From positions 1-64,000 of the forward strand of contig NZ_OY782854.1 in the NCBI RefSeq assembly GCF_963678425.1: a stretch of DNA of 64,000 nucleotides, in the 5' to 3' direction. The notes below the pieces were generated by a model. It ran no database searches. It saw only the letters and a program-made list of their open reading frames with translations, and had not been told where the DNA came from. Numbering within the stretch: the first letter of the stretch is position 1; each line of letters starts with the position of its first letter. This stretch comes from an uncultured Bacteroides sp. (GTDB lineage: Bacteria > Bacteroidota > Bacteroidia > Bacteroidales > Bacteroidaceae). Of this stretch, positions 46,243 to 55,794 are shown piece by piece. The position numbers were made by a program, and so were the translations under genes.

Positions 46243-49200
46243 TTATAAAATGTTAAAGAATTCTTTCCATTCTTTATCGTTAAATGTTTTCAGAGGGTTA
46301 TTGGAGGTTATAAAGCTGTTTGCCAGCTTACTCTTCTTTTCCTGCAGTTTGATAATTTTCTCTTCAATAGTGTCGCTGGTAATAAAGCGATAGACTATCA
46401 CCTGTTTGGTCTGCCCGATACGGTGAGCACGGCTGACGGCCTGCATCTCTGCTGCTGGATTCCACCAGGGGTCAATAATAAATACATAATCCGCCTCTGT
46501 CAGGTTGAGACCTACGCCACCGGCTTTCAAAGAAATTAGGAAGGCATAGATGTTTTTTTCATTTGAGAAGCGGGCAATCTCTTTTTCACGGTCTGTTGTT
46601 TGTCCGGTGAGCAAGGCATAACGCCATCCGTTACGATCAAAAGCTTCTCCCAGCAAATGAAGGTATTTCACGAAAGAGGAGAAGATAAGTACTTTGTGCC
46701 CTTCACTCATTAGCATTTCATAGGCTTCCAGTATCTGTTCCATTTTCCCTGAAGAAAAGTTGTAATCGGGCATTAGCATACGGGGATGGTTTGCCATTAA
46801 GCGCAAACGGGTCATTCCTTGCAGTGCAACGAAACTATTTTTCTGCAGACCTTCCTTACTACTGATATCCATCAGCGTATTCCGTAAAATGTTTTTTTCC
46901 TTTTTATAAATAGCTTCCTGTTCTGGCGACATTTCGCAATATCGCACCTCTTCTGTAAGCGAAGGGAGCTCTGGCGCAACCTGTTCTTTGGTCCTTCGTA
47001 GAAAAAAAGGATTGATAAGTTGCTGAAGACGAGCTTCTATACGGGTATTCCCCTCTTTGGTGATAGGCGTGATAAAATAATCCCGGAAACTCTCCGAACT
47101 GCCCAGCATTCCTGGATTGATAAAGTTAAATTGAGCCCAAAGATCTTTTAGGGAGTTCTCGATAGGGGTGCCGGTGAGCACTAATCTATATCTGGATTTA
47201 AGTCGGATAACCGAATGGTATGTAACAGAATCCGGATTCTTAATGACCTGACTTTCGTCCAGTATAACACATTCAAAAGGATAATCCTCCAGCAGTTCAA
47301 TGTCATTTCTGAGTACGCCGTATGTGGTGAGAATCACATTGTAATGATTGAATATGCGCTTTATGCCTTTACTCCTCAATCTGCCTGTTCCAGAATATTC
47401 ATAGCAGCTAAGTGAACTGAACTTTTTTATTTCCTTTATCCAATTGTGCAGGAGCGATGTGGGAACAATTACCAGTGAAGCCGGAAGAGATTCTGTGGCT
47501 TTATACTTTTCGGTAGCAGAAACAGATGCTTCTTCGGGCGTGGAACTATTCCCTGTTGCACTAGGGACAATTATCTCAGTTTCTTTTATAGCCATTGCTT
47601 CATTGTTCAGGCGAGATTCTTCAGTAGGTTGAGCTATGGCGGTAAACTCATTTGTCTGTTCATCATTGAAGAGAGAGAGTTGCCCTGATTTATCAGCATA
47701 ATAAACTGGGGCAGAAAGAGGAATTGTCTCCAGGACTATTGGCTCTGATGGATTATATAAATGCTGAAGCATGGTAATAGTTTGTAAAGTTTTTCCTAGT
47801 CCCATATCATCTGCCAGGCATCCTCCGAAATTGTTTTCTCTCAGATGAACCATCCATAAGAATCCCTCTTTCTGATAGGAGCGAAGAGTAGCTTTTATTC
47901 TTGGTGGTATAGGACATTCTCTCTTTTCTTTGTACTCTAACCGTAATGTTTTCAGCTCTTTACTAAATCTGTCCTCTTCCAGTTCGTCTAGTAACTTAAA
48001 ATGAGCCTTTTGCAGTCTGATACCTTCCGGTTGTCTGATTCCCAATGCCAGTAACTCACTGTATTTTTCAAACCATTCCTCTGGAAGTAGGGCTGTTTTG
48101 CCATCGGGAAGTATAAATTCCCGGTTTCCCTTGATAATGTGTTTTTTGAAATTGAAGAAAGGGAAATGGTAATCACCAATCTGTACCTCGATATGAATAT
48201 CAAACCAGTCCGGTTTTACGCTGATTTCCTGTTTCAGAGATATCTCTCCCAGGTAATAATTTGAACCAGATTCAGAGCTATTTAGTTCAAATCTCTTTTG
48301 AAGCAGATCTTTATGAATGTTAATCCATCGGATAAGGCTCTTCTCCGGTGTATCTTCTGATAAAAGGAACTGTGAACCGCTAACCTGTTTCAATCCCCAT
48401 TCTTTCAGTTGTTCAATGCATAGTTCTTCCCAGCAGTAGTCTCTTTTATAGTAAATGATCCTATATCTGCCATCACATTCTTCTATTCTTGCATACCTCT
48501 TCTGTCTGATCTCTTCTGGGGTGAAACTGTTATCATTGTAGCAGAACCGGAGTTTTAGCAACGGTTGTTGCAACACAGACTTCTCGATGGATAGTTCTGC
48601 TTTTTGTTGCATCGGCTCTTCCATGATATCAAAACCGGAAGCTTCTACCTGAAAACGTTCTACTGCAGGTAGTACAATCTGTTCCATATATTTCCCGATC
48701 ATCGATGCAGGAACTTCTACTGACTTCTTGTTAAAGAAAGGCATCAGACGGGAAGCCTCGATATCCTGGAACGTCAGCAACTCATCTTTGGCCATAATAC
48801 AGGCTGGTTTATTGGTGAGGATGATAACAGGTTTCTTATCTGTCAGACTGATCGGTTTTCCTTCTGCCTGGCAGGTTATGGAGTAACGGAAAGAATGTTC
48901 CGTTAATTCAAATTGAAAGAATACTTCGGCATCTTCTTTTATCAGTCTAATCCGGCTGTGATTGTAGAGTACTTTCTTCCCTAATTCTTTATAGTATAGT
49001 GGAATATTATGGAGACGTATCAGCTGGATTATTTCCTGTTGTTTTTTGTCAATATAAGGACGAATATTTTCTTTGAGTTTCTCTTCTGTTAGTTTGCGAA
49101 GAAATCCCGATACCGTTTTCTCTTTCGAATAGACTGTCATCAGATTCTTTTCAGAATAACAAAGTGACAGCCGTATAATCTCTTTTTCAGCTTCTGTCAG

Positions 49201-49338
49201 AGAGTTATCAGACAGTGAAAGAGAGGTTGTCTGTTCCTCCACCTGTATAATTTCTTCCGACTCTTTTTTAATAAGGTAAGGAATCAAAAGTGTGCCTAAA
49301 TTCAGATGGCGGGTAAGACCTACTATTATTTTCAACAT
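46243..49338 (-). CDS. SNF2-family DEAD/DEAH helicase
   Basis: A 1031-residue ATP-driven DNA translocase. The amino-terminal half (to about 480) is an accessory region typical of bacterial SNF2 proteins. Motif I is CLADDMGLGKTLQT (near residue 510), motif II reads DESQ near 696, and the second lobe has LLTGQTTDREKEIARF, SLKAGGVGLNLTEADYV and SRAHRIGQTKQVIVYRF. Between motifs I and Ia there is an extra, Ser/Thr/Glu-rich segment of about 85 residues that looks disordered. It may act in chromosome or transcription maintenance. A TATCTTTG box lies at 49365-49372. Confidence 0.92.
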   Translation of the reverse strand: MLKIIVGLTRHLNLGTLLIPYLIKKESEEIIQVEEQTTSLSLSDNSLTEAEKEIIRLSLCYSEKNLMTVYSKEKTVSGFLRKLTEEKLKENIRPYIDKKQQEIIQLIRLHNIPLYYKELGKKVLYNHSRIRLIKEDAEVFFQFELTEHSFRYSITCQAEGKPISLTDKKPVIILTNKPACIMAKDELLTFQDIEASRLMPFFNKKSVEVPASMIGKYMEQIVLPAVERFQVEASGFDIMEEPMQQKAELSIEKSVLQQPLLKLRFCYNDNSFTPEEIRQKRYARIEECDGRYRIIYYKRDYCWEELCIEQLKEWGLKQVSGSQFLLSEDTPEKSLIRWINIHKDLLQKRFELNSSESGSNYYLGEISLKQEISVKPDWFDIHIEVQIGDYHFPFFNFKKHIIKGNREFILPDGKTALLPEEWFEKYSELLALGIRQPEGIRLQKAHFKLLDELEEDRFSKELKTLRLEYKEKRECPIPPRIKATLRSYQKEGFLWMVHLRENNFGGCLADDMGLGKTLQTITMLQHLYNPSEPIVLETIPLSAPVYYADKSGQLSLFNDEQTNEFTAIAQPTEESRLNNEAMAIKETEIIVPSATGNSSTPEEASVSATEKYKATESLPASLVIVPTSLLHNWIKEIKKFSSLSCYEYSGTGRLRSKGIKRIFNHYNVILTTYGVLRNDIELLEDYPFECVILDESQVIKNPDSVTYHSVIRLKSRYRLVLTGTPIENSLKDLWAQFNFINPGMLGSSESFRDYFITPITKEGNTRIEARLQQLINPFFLRRTKEQVAPELPSLTEEVRYCEMSPEQEAIYKKEKNILRNTLMDISSKEGLQKNSFVALQGMTRLRLMANHPRMLMPDYNFSSGKMEQILEAYEMLMSEGHKVLIFSSFVKYLHLLGEAFDRNGWRYALLTGQTTDREKEIARFSNEKNIYAFLISLKAGGVGLNLTEADYVFIIDPWWNPAAEMQAVSRAHRIGQTKQVIVYRFITSDTIEEKIIKLQEKKSKLANSFITSNNPLKTFNDKEWKEFFNIL

Positions 49339-49364
49339 TGAAAGAATGTTTTCTTATTTTGTCG

Positions 49365-49372
49365 CAAAGATA
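49365..49372 (-). promoter_or_regulatory. Likely -7 box of the SNF2 helicase gene
   Basis: Minus-strand TATCTTTG fits TAnnTTTG, 27 bp before the ATG. Confidence 0.55.
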
Positions 49373-49484
49373 GCTCCTTTGTTTTAGATACAAAATGTAA
49401 CAACTCAAATTAAACAATACGAATGAACAAATTGTTTTATATGTACTATCATTATCAGATTACTTTTATTAATACTTCTAAGAG

Positions 49485-50627
49485 ATGAAAATACACGAAT
49501 ATCAGGCAAAAAAACTTTTTTCATCTTACGGTATACCCGTAGAGCAACATATCCTTTGTCATAATGTGGATGAAGCCGTCTCGGCTTATGAAGAGTTAAA
49601 TATGGAGAAAGTAGTGCTTAAGGCACAGGTGCTTACCGGCGGAAGAGGAAAGGCTGGTGGAGTAAAACTTGTAAAATGTAAGACCGATGTTATGAATTAT
49701 GCTGCTTCAATGTTTCAAATGAAAATTAATGGTTTACCGGTCAATAAAATATTAGTAAGCGAGGCAGTTAATATTGATTCGGAATTTTATCTGAGTTTTA
49801 GTATTGATAGGAAAAACCGGTCGGTTGTTATGATGTTAAGTTCTGAGGGAGGAGTAGAGATTGAGGAAGTGGCTAAATATACTCCAGAGAATATTTACCG
49901 GATTAACATTGATCCTTTTGTTGGAATGCCTGATTATTTGGCCAGAAGAATTGCTTTCTTTTTATTTGATGATATGGATCTGGTTGGTCAGATAGTGCAG
50001 ATCCTGCAAAACCTTTATCAGTTGTTTATTGAAAACGATGCGTCACTTGCAGAAATCAATCCGTTAGTGTTGACAAAAGAGGGAAACCTGGTAGCTGTTG
50101 ATGCAAAGATGACTTTCGATGATAATGCACTATATCGTCAGGAAGATATTTGTTTCTTTTCTGAACCCACAGAAGAGGAAGAAATGGAGCTGCAGGCAAA
50201 AGCCAAGGGATTCAGTTATGTGCATCTTACCGGTGATATAGGGTGTATGGTAAATGGAGCAGGGCTGGCTATGGCAACAATGGATCTGATTAAACTCAAT
50301 GAAGGCTGTCCTGCCAATTTTCTGGATATTGGCGGTAGTTCGAATCCTAAAAAAATATCTGAAGCAATGAGAATCTTGTTGCAGGACGATAGGCTGAAGG
50401 TGATCCTGGTGAATATATTTGGAGGAATTACTCGCTGCGACGATGTGGCTAATGGCTTGTTGAAAGCTTATGAAGAGATGCGTGCTGATATTCCAATCGT
50501 TGTGCGTCTTACTGGCACTAATGAGGAAGAAGGCCGGGCATTACTCCGCAATTCTAACTTTCTGGTAGCTGAAACTATGAACGAAGCAATCCGAAAGGCT
50601 GTAAATCAATCAATAAAAGCAGGTTAA
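49485..50627 (+). CDS. sucC: Succinyl-CoA synthetase beta subunit
   Basis: The 380-residue beta chain of the ligase that couples succinyl-CoA and nucleotide triphosphate. MKIHEYQAKKLFSSYGIPV is the usual start, with the ATP-grasp loop LTGGRGKAGGVKL, the AEINPLV metal site, and FLDIGGSSNPKKI followed by VNIFGGITRCD. It is followed by sucD after 32 bp. In Bacteroides it likely serves the succinate/propionate branch. Confidence 0.95.
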   Translation: MKIHEYQAKKLFSSYGIPVEQHILCHNVDEAVSAYEELNMEKVVLKAQVLTGGRGKAGGVKLVKCKTDVMNYAASMFQMKINGLPVNKILVSEAVNIDSEFYLSFSIDRKNRSVVMMLSSEGGVEIEEVAKYTPENIYRINIDPFVGMPDYLARRIAFFLFDDMDLVGQIVQILQNLYQLFIENDASLAEINPLVLTKEGNLVAVDAKMTFDDNALYRQEDICFFSEPTEEEEMELQAKAKGFSYVHLTGDIGCMVNGAGLAMATMDLIKLNEGCPANFLDIGGSSNPKKISEAMRILLQDDRLKVILVNIFGGITRCDDVANGLLKAYEEMRADIPIVVRLTGTNEEEGRALLRNSNFLVAETMNEAIRKAVNQSIKAG

Positions 50628-50659
50628 GGGGTATAAACAATCAATTAAATTCATTAAAT

Positions 50660-51544
50660 ATGAGTATTCTTATCAATGAATCAACCCGTCTGGTTGTACA
50701 GGGTATCACTGGGAGAGACGGATACTTTCATGCCATAAAGATGAAAGCTTACGGAACCAATGTAGTGGCTGGCACTTCCCCCGGAAAAGGAGGTACTCAT
50801 ATAGATAATATTCCTGTGTTTAACACCATGTATGAGGCTGTGGATCAAACAGGAGCGAATACTTCAGCTATTTTTGTACCTGCCGCCTTTGCTGCGGATG
50901 CCATTATGGAAGCTGCGGATGCAGGTATTGGACTGATTATTTGCATAACTGAAGGAATACCTACACTGGATATTATTGAAGCATATAATTATGTTCAGCA
51001 GAAAGGGGCTATACTTATCGGACCAAATACTCCCGGAGTAATTTCTCCGGGGAAAAGTATGGTGGGTATTATGCCTTCTCAGATATTTAAAAAAGGAGGG
51101 GTAGGAGTAATTAGCAGAAGCGGCACATTGACTTATGAGGTTGTTTCTCATCTTACTTCAAAAGGTTTGGGACAATCTACTGCTATTGGAATAGGAGGCG
51201 ATAAGGTAGTGGGACTCTATTACCGCGAGCTTCTTGAATTGTTTGAAAAGGACAAAGAAACGCAATCTATTGTTCTAATTGGAGAAATTGGTGGAAATGC
51301 GGAAGAAAGGGCTGCAGAATTTATTCGTTGGGAGATTACTAAACCTGTAGTTGCCTTTATTGCAGGACAATTTGCTCCGCCGGAAAAACAGATGGGACAT
51401 GCCGGAGCAATTATTTCAAGTGGCGATGGAACTGCTGAGGAAAAGATTGCAGCTTTTGAGGCTGCTGGTGTTGCAGTGGCAAAAGAACCCTCTTTAATAC
51501 CTAAACTGATTGTAGAAAGTCAGTTAAAGAAAATCAAGGAATAG
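50660..51544 (+). CDS. sucD: Succinyl-CoA synthetase alpha subunit
   Basis: The 294-residue alpha chain. VQGITGRDGYFHAIKM holds the CoA-binding loop, PNTPGVISPGKSMVGIMP and SRSGTLTYEV are conserved, and the His that carries phosphate is in GHAGAIIS near residue 245. Its gene follows sucC, and a strong hairpin ends the transcript. Confidence 0.96.
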   Translation: MSILINESTRLVVQGITGRDGYFHAIKMKAYGTNVVAGTSPGKGGTHIDNIPVFNTMYEAVDQTGANTSAIFVPAAFAADAIMEAADAGIGLIICITEGIPTLDIIEAYNYVQQKGAILIGPNTPGVISPGKSMVGIMPSQIFKKGGVGVISRSGTLTYEVVSHLTSKGLGQSTAIGIGGDKVVGLYYRELLELFEKDKETQSIVLIGEIGGNAEERAAEFIRWEITKPVVAFIAGQFAPPEKQMGHAGAIISSGDGTAEEKIAAFEAAGVAVAKEPSLIPKLIVESQLKKIKE

Positions 51545-51600
51545 GCTGCTGAATGGTTAGTTTAAAGAAATTAAAGCCCGATTGGTTTTTAAGTAATAAA

Positions 51601-51674
51601 GATGACTGCTTCAGAAATAATCTCCTATTTAGAAATATAGAGGAGATTATTTCTGAGGCAGTCATCTTATTTTG
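51601..51674. terminator. Very long hairpin terminator between sucD and metY
   Basis: Arms 51601-51627 and 51640-51666 pair almost completely (one mismatch), with a short loop and then TTATTTTG. It lies between convergent genes and can serve sucD, and perhaps also metY. Confidence 0.85.
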
Positions 51675-51719
51675 CATCCGGATAAAACGAATGGCTTTTA
51701 TCTGAGCAAATACGTATGA

Positions 51720-52964
51720 CTAAAAGATTTCCTGGCTTAATGCCTGTTTAATATCATTAAACAAATCATCTACGCTTTCCAATCCCAATGATAAACGGAT
51801 GGTTTTGGAACTCACATCCATGCTTTGGCGTTGTTCTTCTGTAAAGGTACCATATATGGTGCTGGCAGGATGAATAGCCAATGTTTTATTATCGAATAGG
51901 TTGGTGGCACGGCGGATTAGCTTTAGCTTATTCATAAAACTAAAGCAAGCTTCCTTTGAGGAGAGATTAAAAGTAAACATGGCACCAGGATAAGATCCGA
52001 ACTGTGCATTGCTGATCTTATAAAAAGGACTTTCTTTCAATCCGGTATAGTTTACGGATTCAATTTCCTTGAGAGATTGCAGGCGTTTGGCGAGTTCCAG
52101 ACAGGTTTGTGTCTGACGTTCGTAGCGCACTTCCATAGTTTCTAATCCCAACGTTTGCATATAGGCTACCTGTGGAGTCATGTAAGCACCCAGATTACGA
52201 TGAATTTCTTTACGCAATTTTGCTGTAAAAGTCCCATTCCCGAATTGGGTAGTCATATCTGCCAGCTTGCTTGACCGTTTCCAGTCAAAGGTTCCATAAT
52301 CGAGAATAAGTCCGCCAATGCTGGTAGCTCCACCAGAAATATATTTTGTGCTGGATACAATTTCAATATCCACTCCGAAGTCTTTAGCTTTGAATATATT
52401 AAATGGAACAACTGTGGTATCAGCTATTAAAGGAACACCTTTTTCTTTTCCAATAGCAGAAAGTTTTTTCAGATCAGCCACTTCCAGCTGAGGGTTGGTT
52501 ATTACTTCCAGAAAAATAGCGCAGGTATTTTCATCCACCTGTGAACTAACCTCTTCCGGATTAGTCAGGTCGCAGAATCGTGCTTCAACCCCGAAAGCTC
52601 CCAATGTATTCTTTAAAAAAGAATAAGTATTGCCGAACAGGTGGGCAGAGGTGATTATGTTTGCTCCAGAGTATGCCACAGTTATTAAAGCGTTGCTGAT
52701 TGCAGCCATACCTGAATTCAAGGCAGTAACGCTGAAAGCCTCGGTTACAACACGTATTTTGTTTTCGAAGTTTTGTACGGTCGGATTGGTAATACGCGAG
52801 TATGCATGATCGGAAGTGTACCCACAAAAGGCAGCTTCCATTGCTTCCGCTGAGTCAAATTCATAAGCAGCCGTGTTGTAAACCGGCATAGACAAGGAGT
52901 GGTAAGCATCTTCTTTTTCGAAAGGCGTGTGAAGCACCTGGGATTCAAAACTAATTTCTTTCAT
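51720..52964 (-). CDS. metY: O-acetylhomoserine sulfhydrylase-type PLP enzyme
   Basis: Cys/Met-metabolism PLP enzyme of 414 residues. The substrate is probably O-acetylhomoserine, with sulfide giving homocysteine. LNSGMAAISNAL, EVITNPQLEVADL, ADTTVVPF and the PLP lysine in SSTKYISGGATSIGG are visible. Closely related methionine gamma-lyases cannot be excluded. I prefer the ATG at 52964; the upstream ATG at 52988 lies too near the TACTTTTG promoter box at 53000-53007. Confidence 0.88.
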   Translation of the reverse strand: MKEISFESQVLHTPFEKEDAYHSLSMPVYNTAAYEFDSAEAMEAAFCGYTSDHAYSRITNPTVQNFENKIRVVTEAFSVTALNSGMAAISNALITVAYSGANIITSAHLFGNTYSFLKNTLGAFGVEARFCDLTNPEEVSSQVDENTCAIFLEVITNPQLEVADLKKLSAIGKEKGVPLIADTTVVPFNIFKAKDFGVDIEIVSSTKYISGGATSIGGLILDYGTFDWKRSSKLADMTTQFGNGTFTAKLRKEIHRNLGAYMTPQVAYMQTLGLETMEVRYERQTQTCLELAKRLQSLKEIESVNYTGLKESPFYKISNAQFGSYPGAMFTFNLSSKEACFSFMNKLKLIRRATNLFDNKTLAIHPASTIYGTFTEEQRQSMDVSSKTIRLSLGLESVDDLFNDIKQALSQEIF

Positions 52965-52999
52965 TTTACTTATTGTTTCTGATATCATCTTAATGATTG

Positions 53000-53007
53000 C
53001 AAAAGTA
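53000..53007 (-). promoter_or_regulatory. Likely -7 box of metY
   Basis: Minus-strand TACTTTTG fits TAnnTTTG. No riboswitch-like fold is apparent in the short leader. Confidence 0.5.
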
Positions 53008-53142
53008 TAGTAGATTTGTGGACCAAAAAAATAAAAGAGCTGTTTTCTGTCAATGGAATATTATATTGTTTTTTAGAGACTTAGAATATACCACAAACAT
53101 GGTATATGAATTAATCTTTTTTGATGTATATGGGATGTGAAA

Positions 53143-53190
53143 AAAGAGAAAGAGACTATTCACTTAGGGTGATAGCCTCTTTCTCCTTTG
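53143..53190. terminator. Hairpin terminator after rny
   Basis: A stem of about 18 bp (AGAGAAAGAGACTATTCAC with its near-complement, one G-U) about 45 bp past the rny stop, flanked by A- and T-rich ends. Confidence 0.8.
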
Positions 53191-53232
53191 GGATATATTA
53201 TTAATTAATATCTTTTTGCTGAATCTTCGTTA

Positions 53233-54765
53233 TTATTTAGCGAAGCTGATTGCACGCGTTTCACGGATAACGGTTATTTTCACCTGTCCAGGATAAGTCA
53301 TTTCGTCCTGAATCTTTTTAGCAATTTCGCCAGATAAGCTTTCTGTAGCTTTATCGTCAATCTTGTCTGCACCTACAATTACGCGAAGTTCGCGACCTGC
53401 CTGAATAGCATAAGTCTTTGTCACACCTGGATAAGACATAGCCAATTGTTCCAGATCGTTGAGACGTTTGATGTAAGCTTCCACAATTTCACGACGTGCT
53501 CCCGGACGAGCTCCGGAGATAGCATCACAAACCTGAACAATAGGAGCGAAGAGGCTGGTCATTTCTGTTTCATCATGATGAGCGCCAATTGCATTGCAGA
53601 TATCCGGTTTTTCTTTAAATTTCTCAGCAAGTTTCATACCCAGCAGTGCGTGTGGCAATTCTGGTTCCTCATCAGGCACCTTACCAATATCATGCAACAA
53701 TCCGGCACGTTTTGCTTTCTTTGGATTAAGTCCCAGTTCGGAAGCCATTACTGAACAAAGATTAGCTGTTTCGCGTGCATGCTGTAATAAGTTCTGTCCG
53801 TATGAAGAACGATATTTCATTTTACCGATAATTCTGATTAATTCAGGATGCAATCCGTGAATACCCAGGTCAATGGTAGTACGTTTACCTGTTTCAATAA
53901 TTTCTTCTTCCACTTGTTTGCGAACTTTTGCAACCACCTCCTCAATGCGAGCAGGGTGAATACGCCCGTCGGTAACCAATTGGTGAAGAGCAAGGCGGGC
54001 AATTTCACGGCGAACCGGGTCAAATGCCGATAATACAATTGCTTCAGGGGTATCGTCTACGACAATTTCCACACCGGTAGCAGCTTCAAGAGCACGGATG
54101 TTACGGCCTTCACGTCCAATGATACGACCTTTTATTTCATCGCTTTCAATGTGGAATACCGTTACTGAATTTTCTATGGCTGTTTCAGTAGCTACTCTTT
54201 GGATAGACTGAATCACAATTCTCTTAGCTTCCTTGTTGGCAGTAAGTTTGGCATCATCCATGATGTCGTTAATGAAAGAAGATGCCTCTGTCTTGGCTTC
54301 CTCTTTCAGTGATTCTACCAAACGGTTTTTTGCTTCTTCGGCAGAAAGACCTGATAAAGTTTCCAGTTTTTCTCTTTCCTGATGTTGCAGCTTTTCCAGT
54401 TCTTCTTTCTTCTTATCCACTATACCTAGTTGAATCTCAAGATTTTCTTTCACAGCTTCCGCTTCCGCTTTCTTTCGCTGTATTTCTTCTTGTTTCTGGT
54501 TCAAAACAAGTTCACGCTGTTTTAACTTGTTTTCAGACTGTTGTATCTTTTGGTTACGGATGGCGACCTCTTTTTCCAGATCTGCCTTTTTATTCAGGAA
54601 CTTTTCCTTAACTTCCAGAAGCTTGTTCTTTTTTATAACTTCAGCTTCTACCTGCGCTTCCTTAATGGTGCTTTCATACTTTGACTTTAGAGCATATCTA
54701 AACAAAACGTAAGAAAGAGATCCTCCCACGATAAAGCATAAAATCGATGCTATTATTACGTTCAT
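53233..54765 (-). CDS. rny: Ribonuclease Y
   Basis: Membrane-anchored endoribonuclease that starts mRNA decay. The 510 residues show one amino-terminal membrane helix, a long coiled coil (about 25-160), a KH RNA-binding domain (GRIIGREGRNIRALE) and an HD metal domain (LLHDIGKV, then IGAHHDE). Length is normal. A hairpin lies between it and zapA, which is upstream on the same strand. Confidence 0.96.
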   Translation of the reverse strand: MNVIIASILCFIVGGSLSYVLFRYALKSKYESTIKEAQVEAEVIKKNKLLEVKEKFLNKKADLEKEVAIRNQKIQQSENKLKQRELVLNQKQEEIQRKKAEAEAVKENLEIQLGIVDKKKEELEKLQHQEREKLETLSGLSAEEAKNRLVESLKEEAKTEASSFINDIMDDAKLTANKEAKRIVIQSIQRVATETAIENSVTVFHIESDEIKGRIIGREGRNIRALEAATGVEIVVDDTPEAIVLSAFDPVRREIARLALHQLVTDGRIHPARIEEVVAKVRKQVEEEIIETGKRTTIDLGIHGLHPELIRIIGKMKYRSSYGQNLLQHARETANLCSVMASELGLNPKKAKRAGLLHDIGKVPDEEPELPHALLGMKLAEKFKEKPDICNAIGAHHDETEMTSLFAPIVQVCDAISGARPGARREIVEAYIKRLNDLEQLAMSYPGVTKTYAIQAGRELRVIVGADKIDDKATESLSGEIAKKIQDEMTYPGQVKITVIRETRAISFAK

Positions 54766-54787
54766 TACAATTAATTTATTTATAAAT

Positions 54788-54841
54788 AAAAACGCACTAC
54801 CTACATACGGAAGATAACTCTTTCCGGATATTAGTAGTGCG
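54788..54841 (-). terminator. Hairpin between zapA and rny with a U-rich tail
   Basis: On the minus strand CGCACTAC and GTAGTGCG pair around an inner stem-loop (CGGAAAG/CTTCCG-like) and are followed by TTTTTATTT. It can act as a terminator or attenuator between zapA and rny. Its two-tier shape is more complex than needed for a simple terminator. Confidence 0.65.
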
Positions 54842-54879
54842 GGGTTAATATTCTTAAAAAACGGATAGATTGCTTGCTT

Positions 54880-55194
54880 TTACTCTTTTCTGAAGTGCTC
54901 TTCTAATTCTTGCGTTAGTTCTTCAATCTTATTAGTAAAAGGCGATGTATCGTTCCTGTCTTCCAATTTTAGATTATTACATGCAAAATCAAAAGCAACC
55001 ATTGCCAAAAAGTCTTTAGGACCATATGTTTTGGCTCCCGGAATTCCGGATGGTTTATACATGGAACGATATACGTTCATTCTATCGTTTACCTGCTTGG
55101 CCGCTTTCCTAAACAACTCTTCCTCATCACGATTAATGGTCATTGTAAAGGGCTCATCTGCTATCTGCAGGTTTATTTTTATCTTATCGTTCAT
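54880..55194 (-). CDS. zapA: Cell division protein ZapA-like
   Basis: A 104-residue protein that is expected to bundle FtsZ at mid-cell. KINLQIADEPFTMTINRDEEELFRKAAKQVNDRM matches the ZapA core (short version: FRKAAKQVNDRMNVYRS), followed by a helical tail. Its gene follows a coiled-coil protein gene, 24 bp away, that may be its partner. Confidence 0.88.
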   Translation of the reverse strand: MNDKIKINLQIADEPFTMTINRDEEELFRKAAKQVNDRMNVYRSMYKPSGIPGAKTYGPKDFLAMVAFDFACNNLKLEDRNDTSPFTNKIEELTQELEEHFRKE

Positions 55195-55218
55195 ACATCT
55201 TCAATTATCACCTGTTAA

Positions 55219-55512
55219 TTACTCATTTAATAAAGCGATGCACTTGTCGACTTCCCGCACTAATTTAGACAATCTCAGTTTGGTGTCTTTTACCTCACTG
55301 TCTGTTGTACTGATTGTCTTAGCGATTTTCAAATTGGCATATACAATTTCCAGTTCATGATAATCACCTCGTAACTTTGCGACTTCTTCCTCTTTTTCTT
55401 CCAGAAGTAGTTTCATTTCTGTATTCTCATGTTTTAGTTCGTCATGTAAATACATCAAATGCCTCAGTCTTGCTTCAAAGGTACTTAATAACTTTTTCTC
55501 TTCCTCTGTCAT
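55219..55512 (-). CDS. Small coiled-coil protein upstream of zapA
   Basis: A 97-residue, highly charged protein with heptad-like spacing from about residue 15 to 60 (LLLEEKEEEVAKLRGDYHEL). It may be a ZapB-like partner of ZapA by position. An open frame extends seven codons upstream, but a TATTTTTG box at 55533-55540 overlaps that start, so I use the ATG at 55512. Confidence 0.75.
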   Translation of the reverse strand: MTEEEKKLLSTFEARLRHLMYLHDELKHENTEMKLLLEEKEEEVAKLRGDYHELEIVYANLKIAKTISTTDSEVKDTKLRLSKLVREVDKCIALLNE

Positions 55513-55532
55513 TTCTATGCCCAAATTGTACA

Positions 55533-55540
55533 CAAAAATA
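55533..55540 (-). promoter_or_regulatory. Likely -7 box of the coiled-coil/zapA genes
   Basis: Minus-strand TATTTTTG fits TAnnTTTG, about 20 bp before the chosen ATG. Confidence 0.5.
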
Positions 55541-55767
55541 CGATTAAGTCTGAAATTACAAAAATATTTCTACGAAAAATGCAGATATTTACTTAAAATA
55601 ATTCTAAACCACCTGTTATTTCTTATAAATTGGAATTATTCTGTTTAAATGAAAATTTTAACCATAATATCAAGATCGTAAAATAGACTACTTTGCTTTT
55701 TTATATAATTGCAAGTTTTACCTATATCCTTTAGGGGTATTTGCTAATATTTCACGTTTGTTTTAAT

Positions 55768-55775
55768 TATCTTTG
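55768..55775 (+). promoter_or_regulatory. Likely -7 box of the nucleosidase gene
   Basis: TATCTTTG fits TAnnTTTG, 20 bp before the ATG at 55795. Confidence 0.5.
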
Positions 55776-55794
55776 CTGCATAAAAAAATAAATT

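Noticed and set aside
54766..54879. A 6S RNA gene downstream of zapA, as in enterobacteria
   Set aside because: The gap is only 114 bp and holds a hairpin with a U-run, not the long bulged duplex of 6S RNA.
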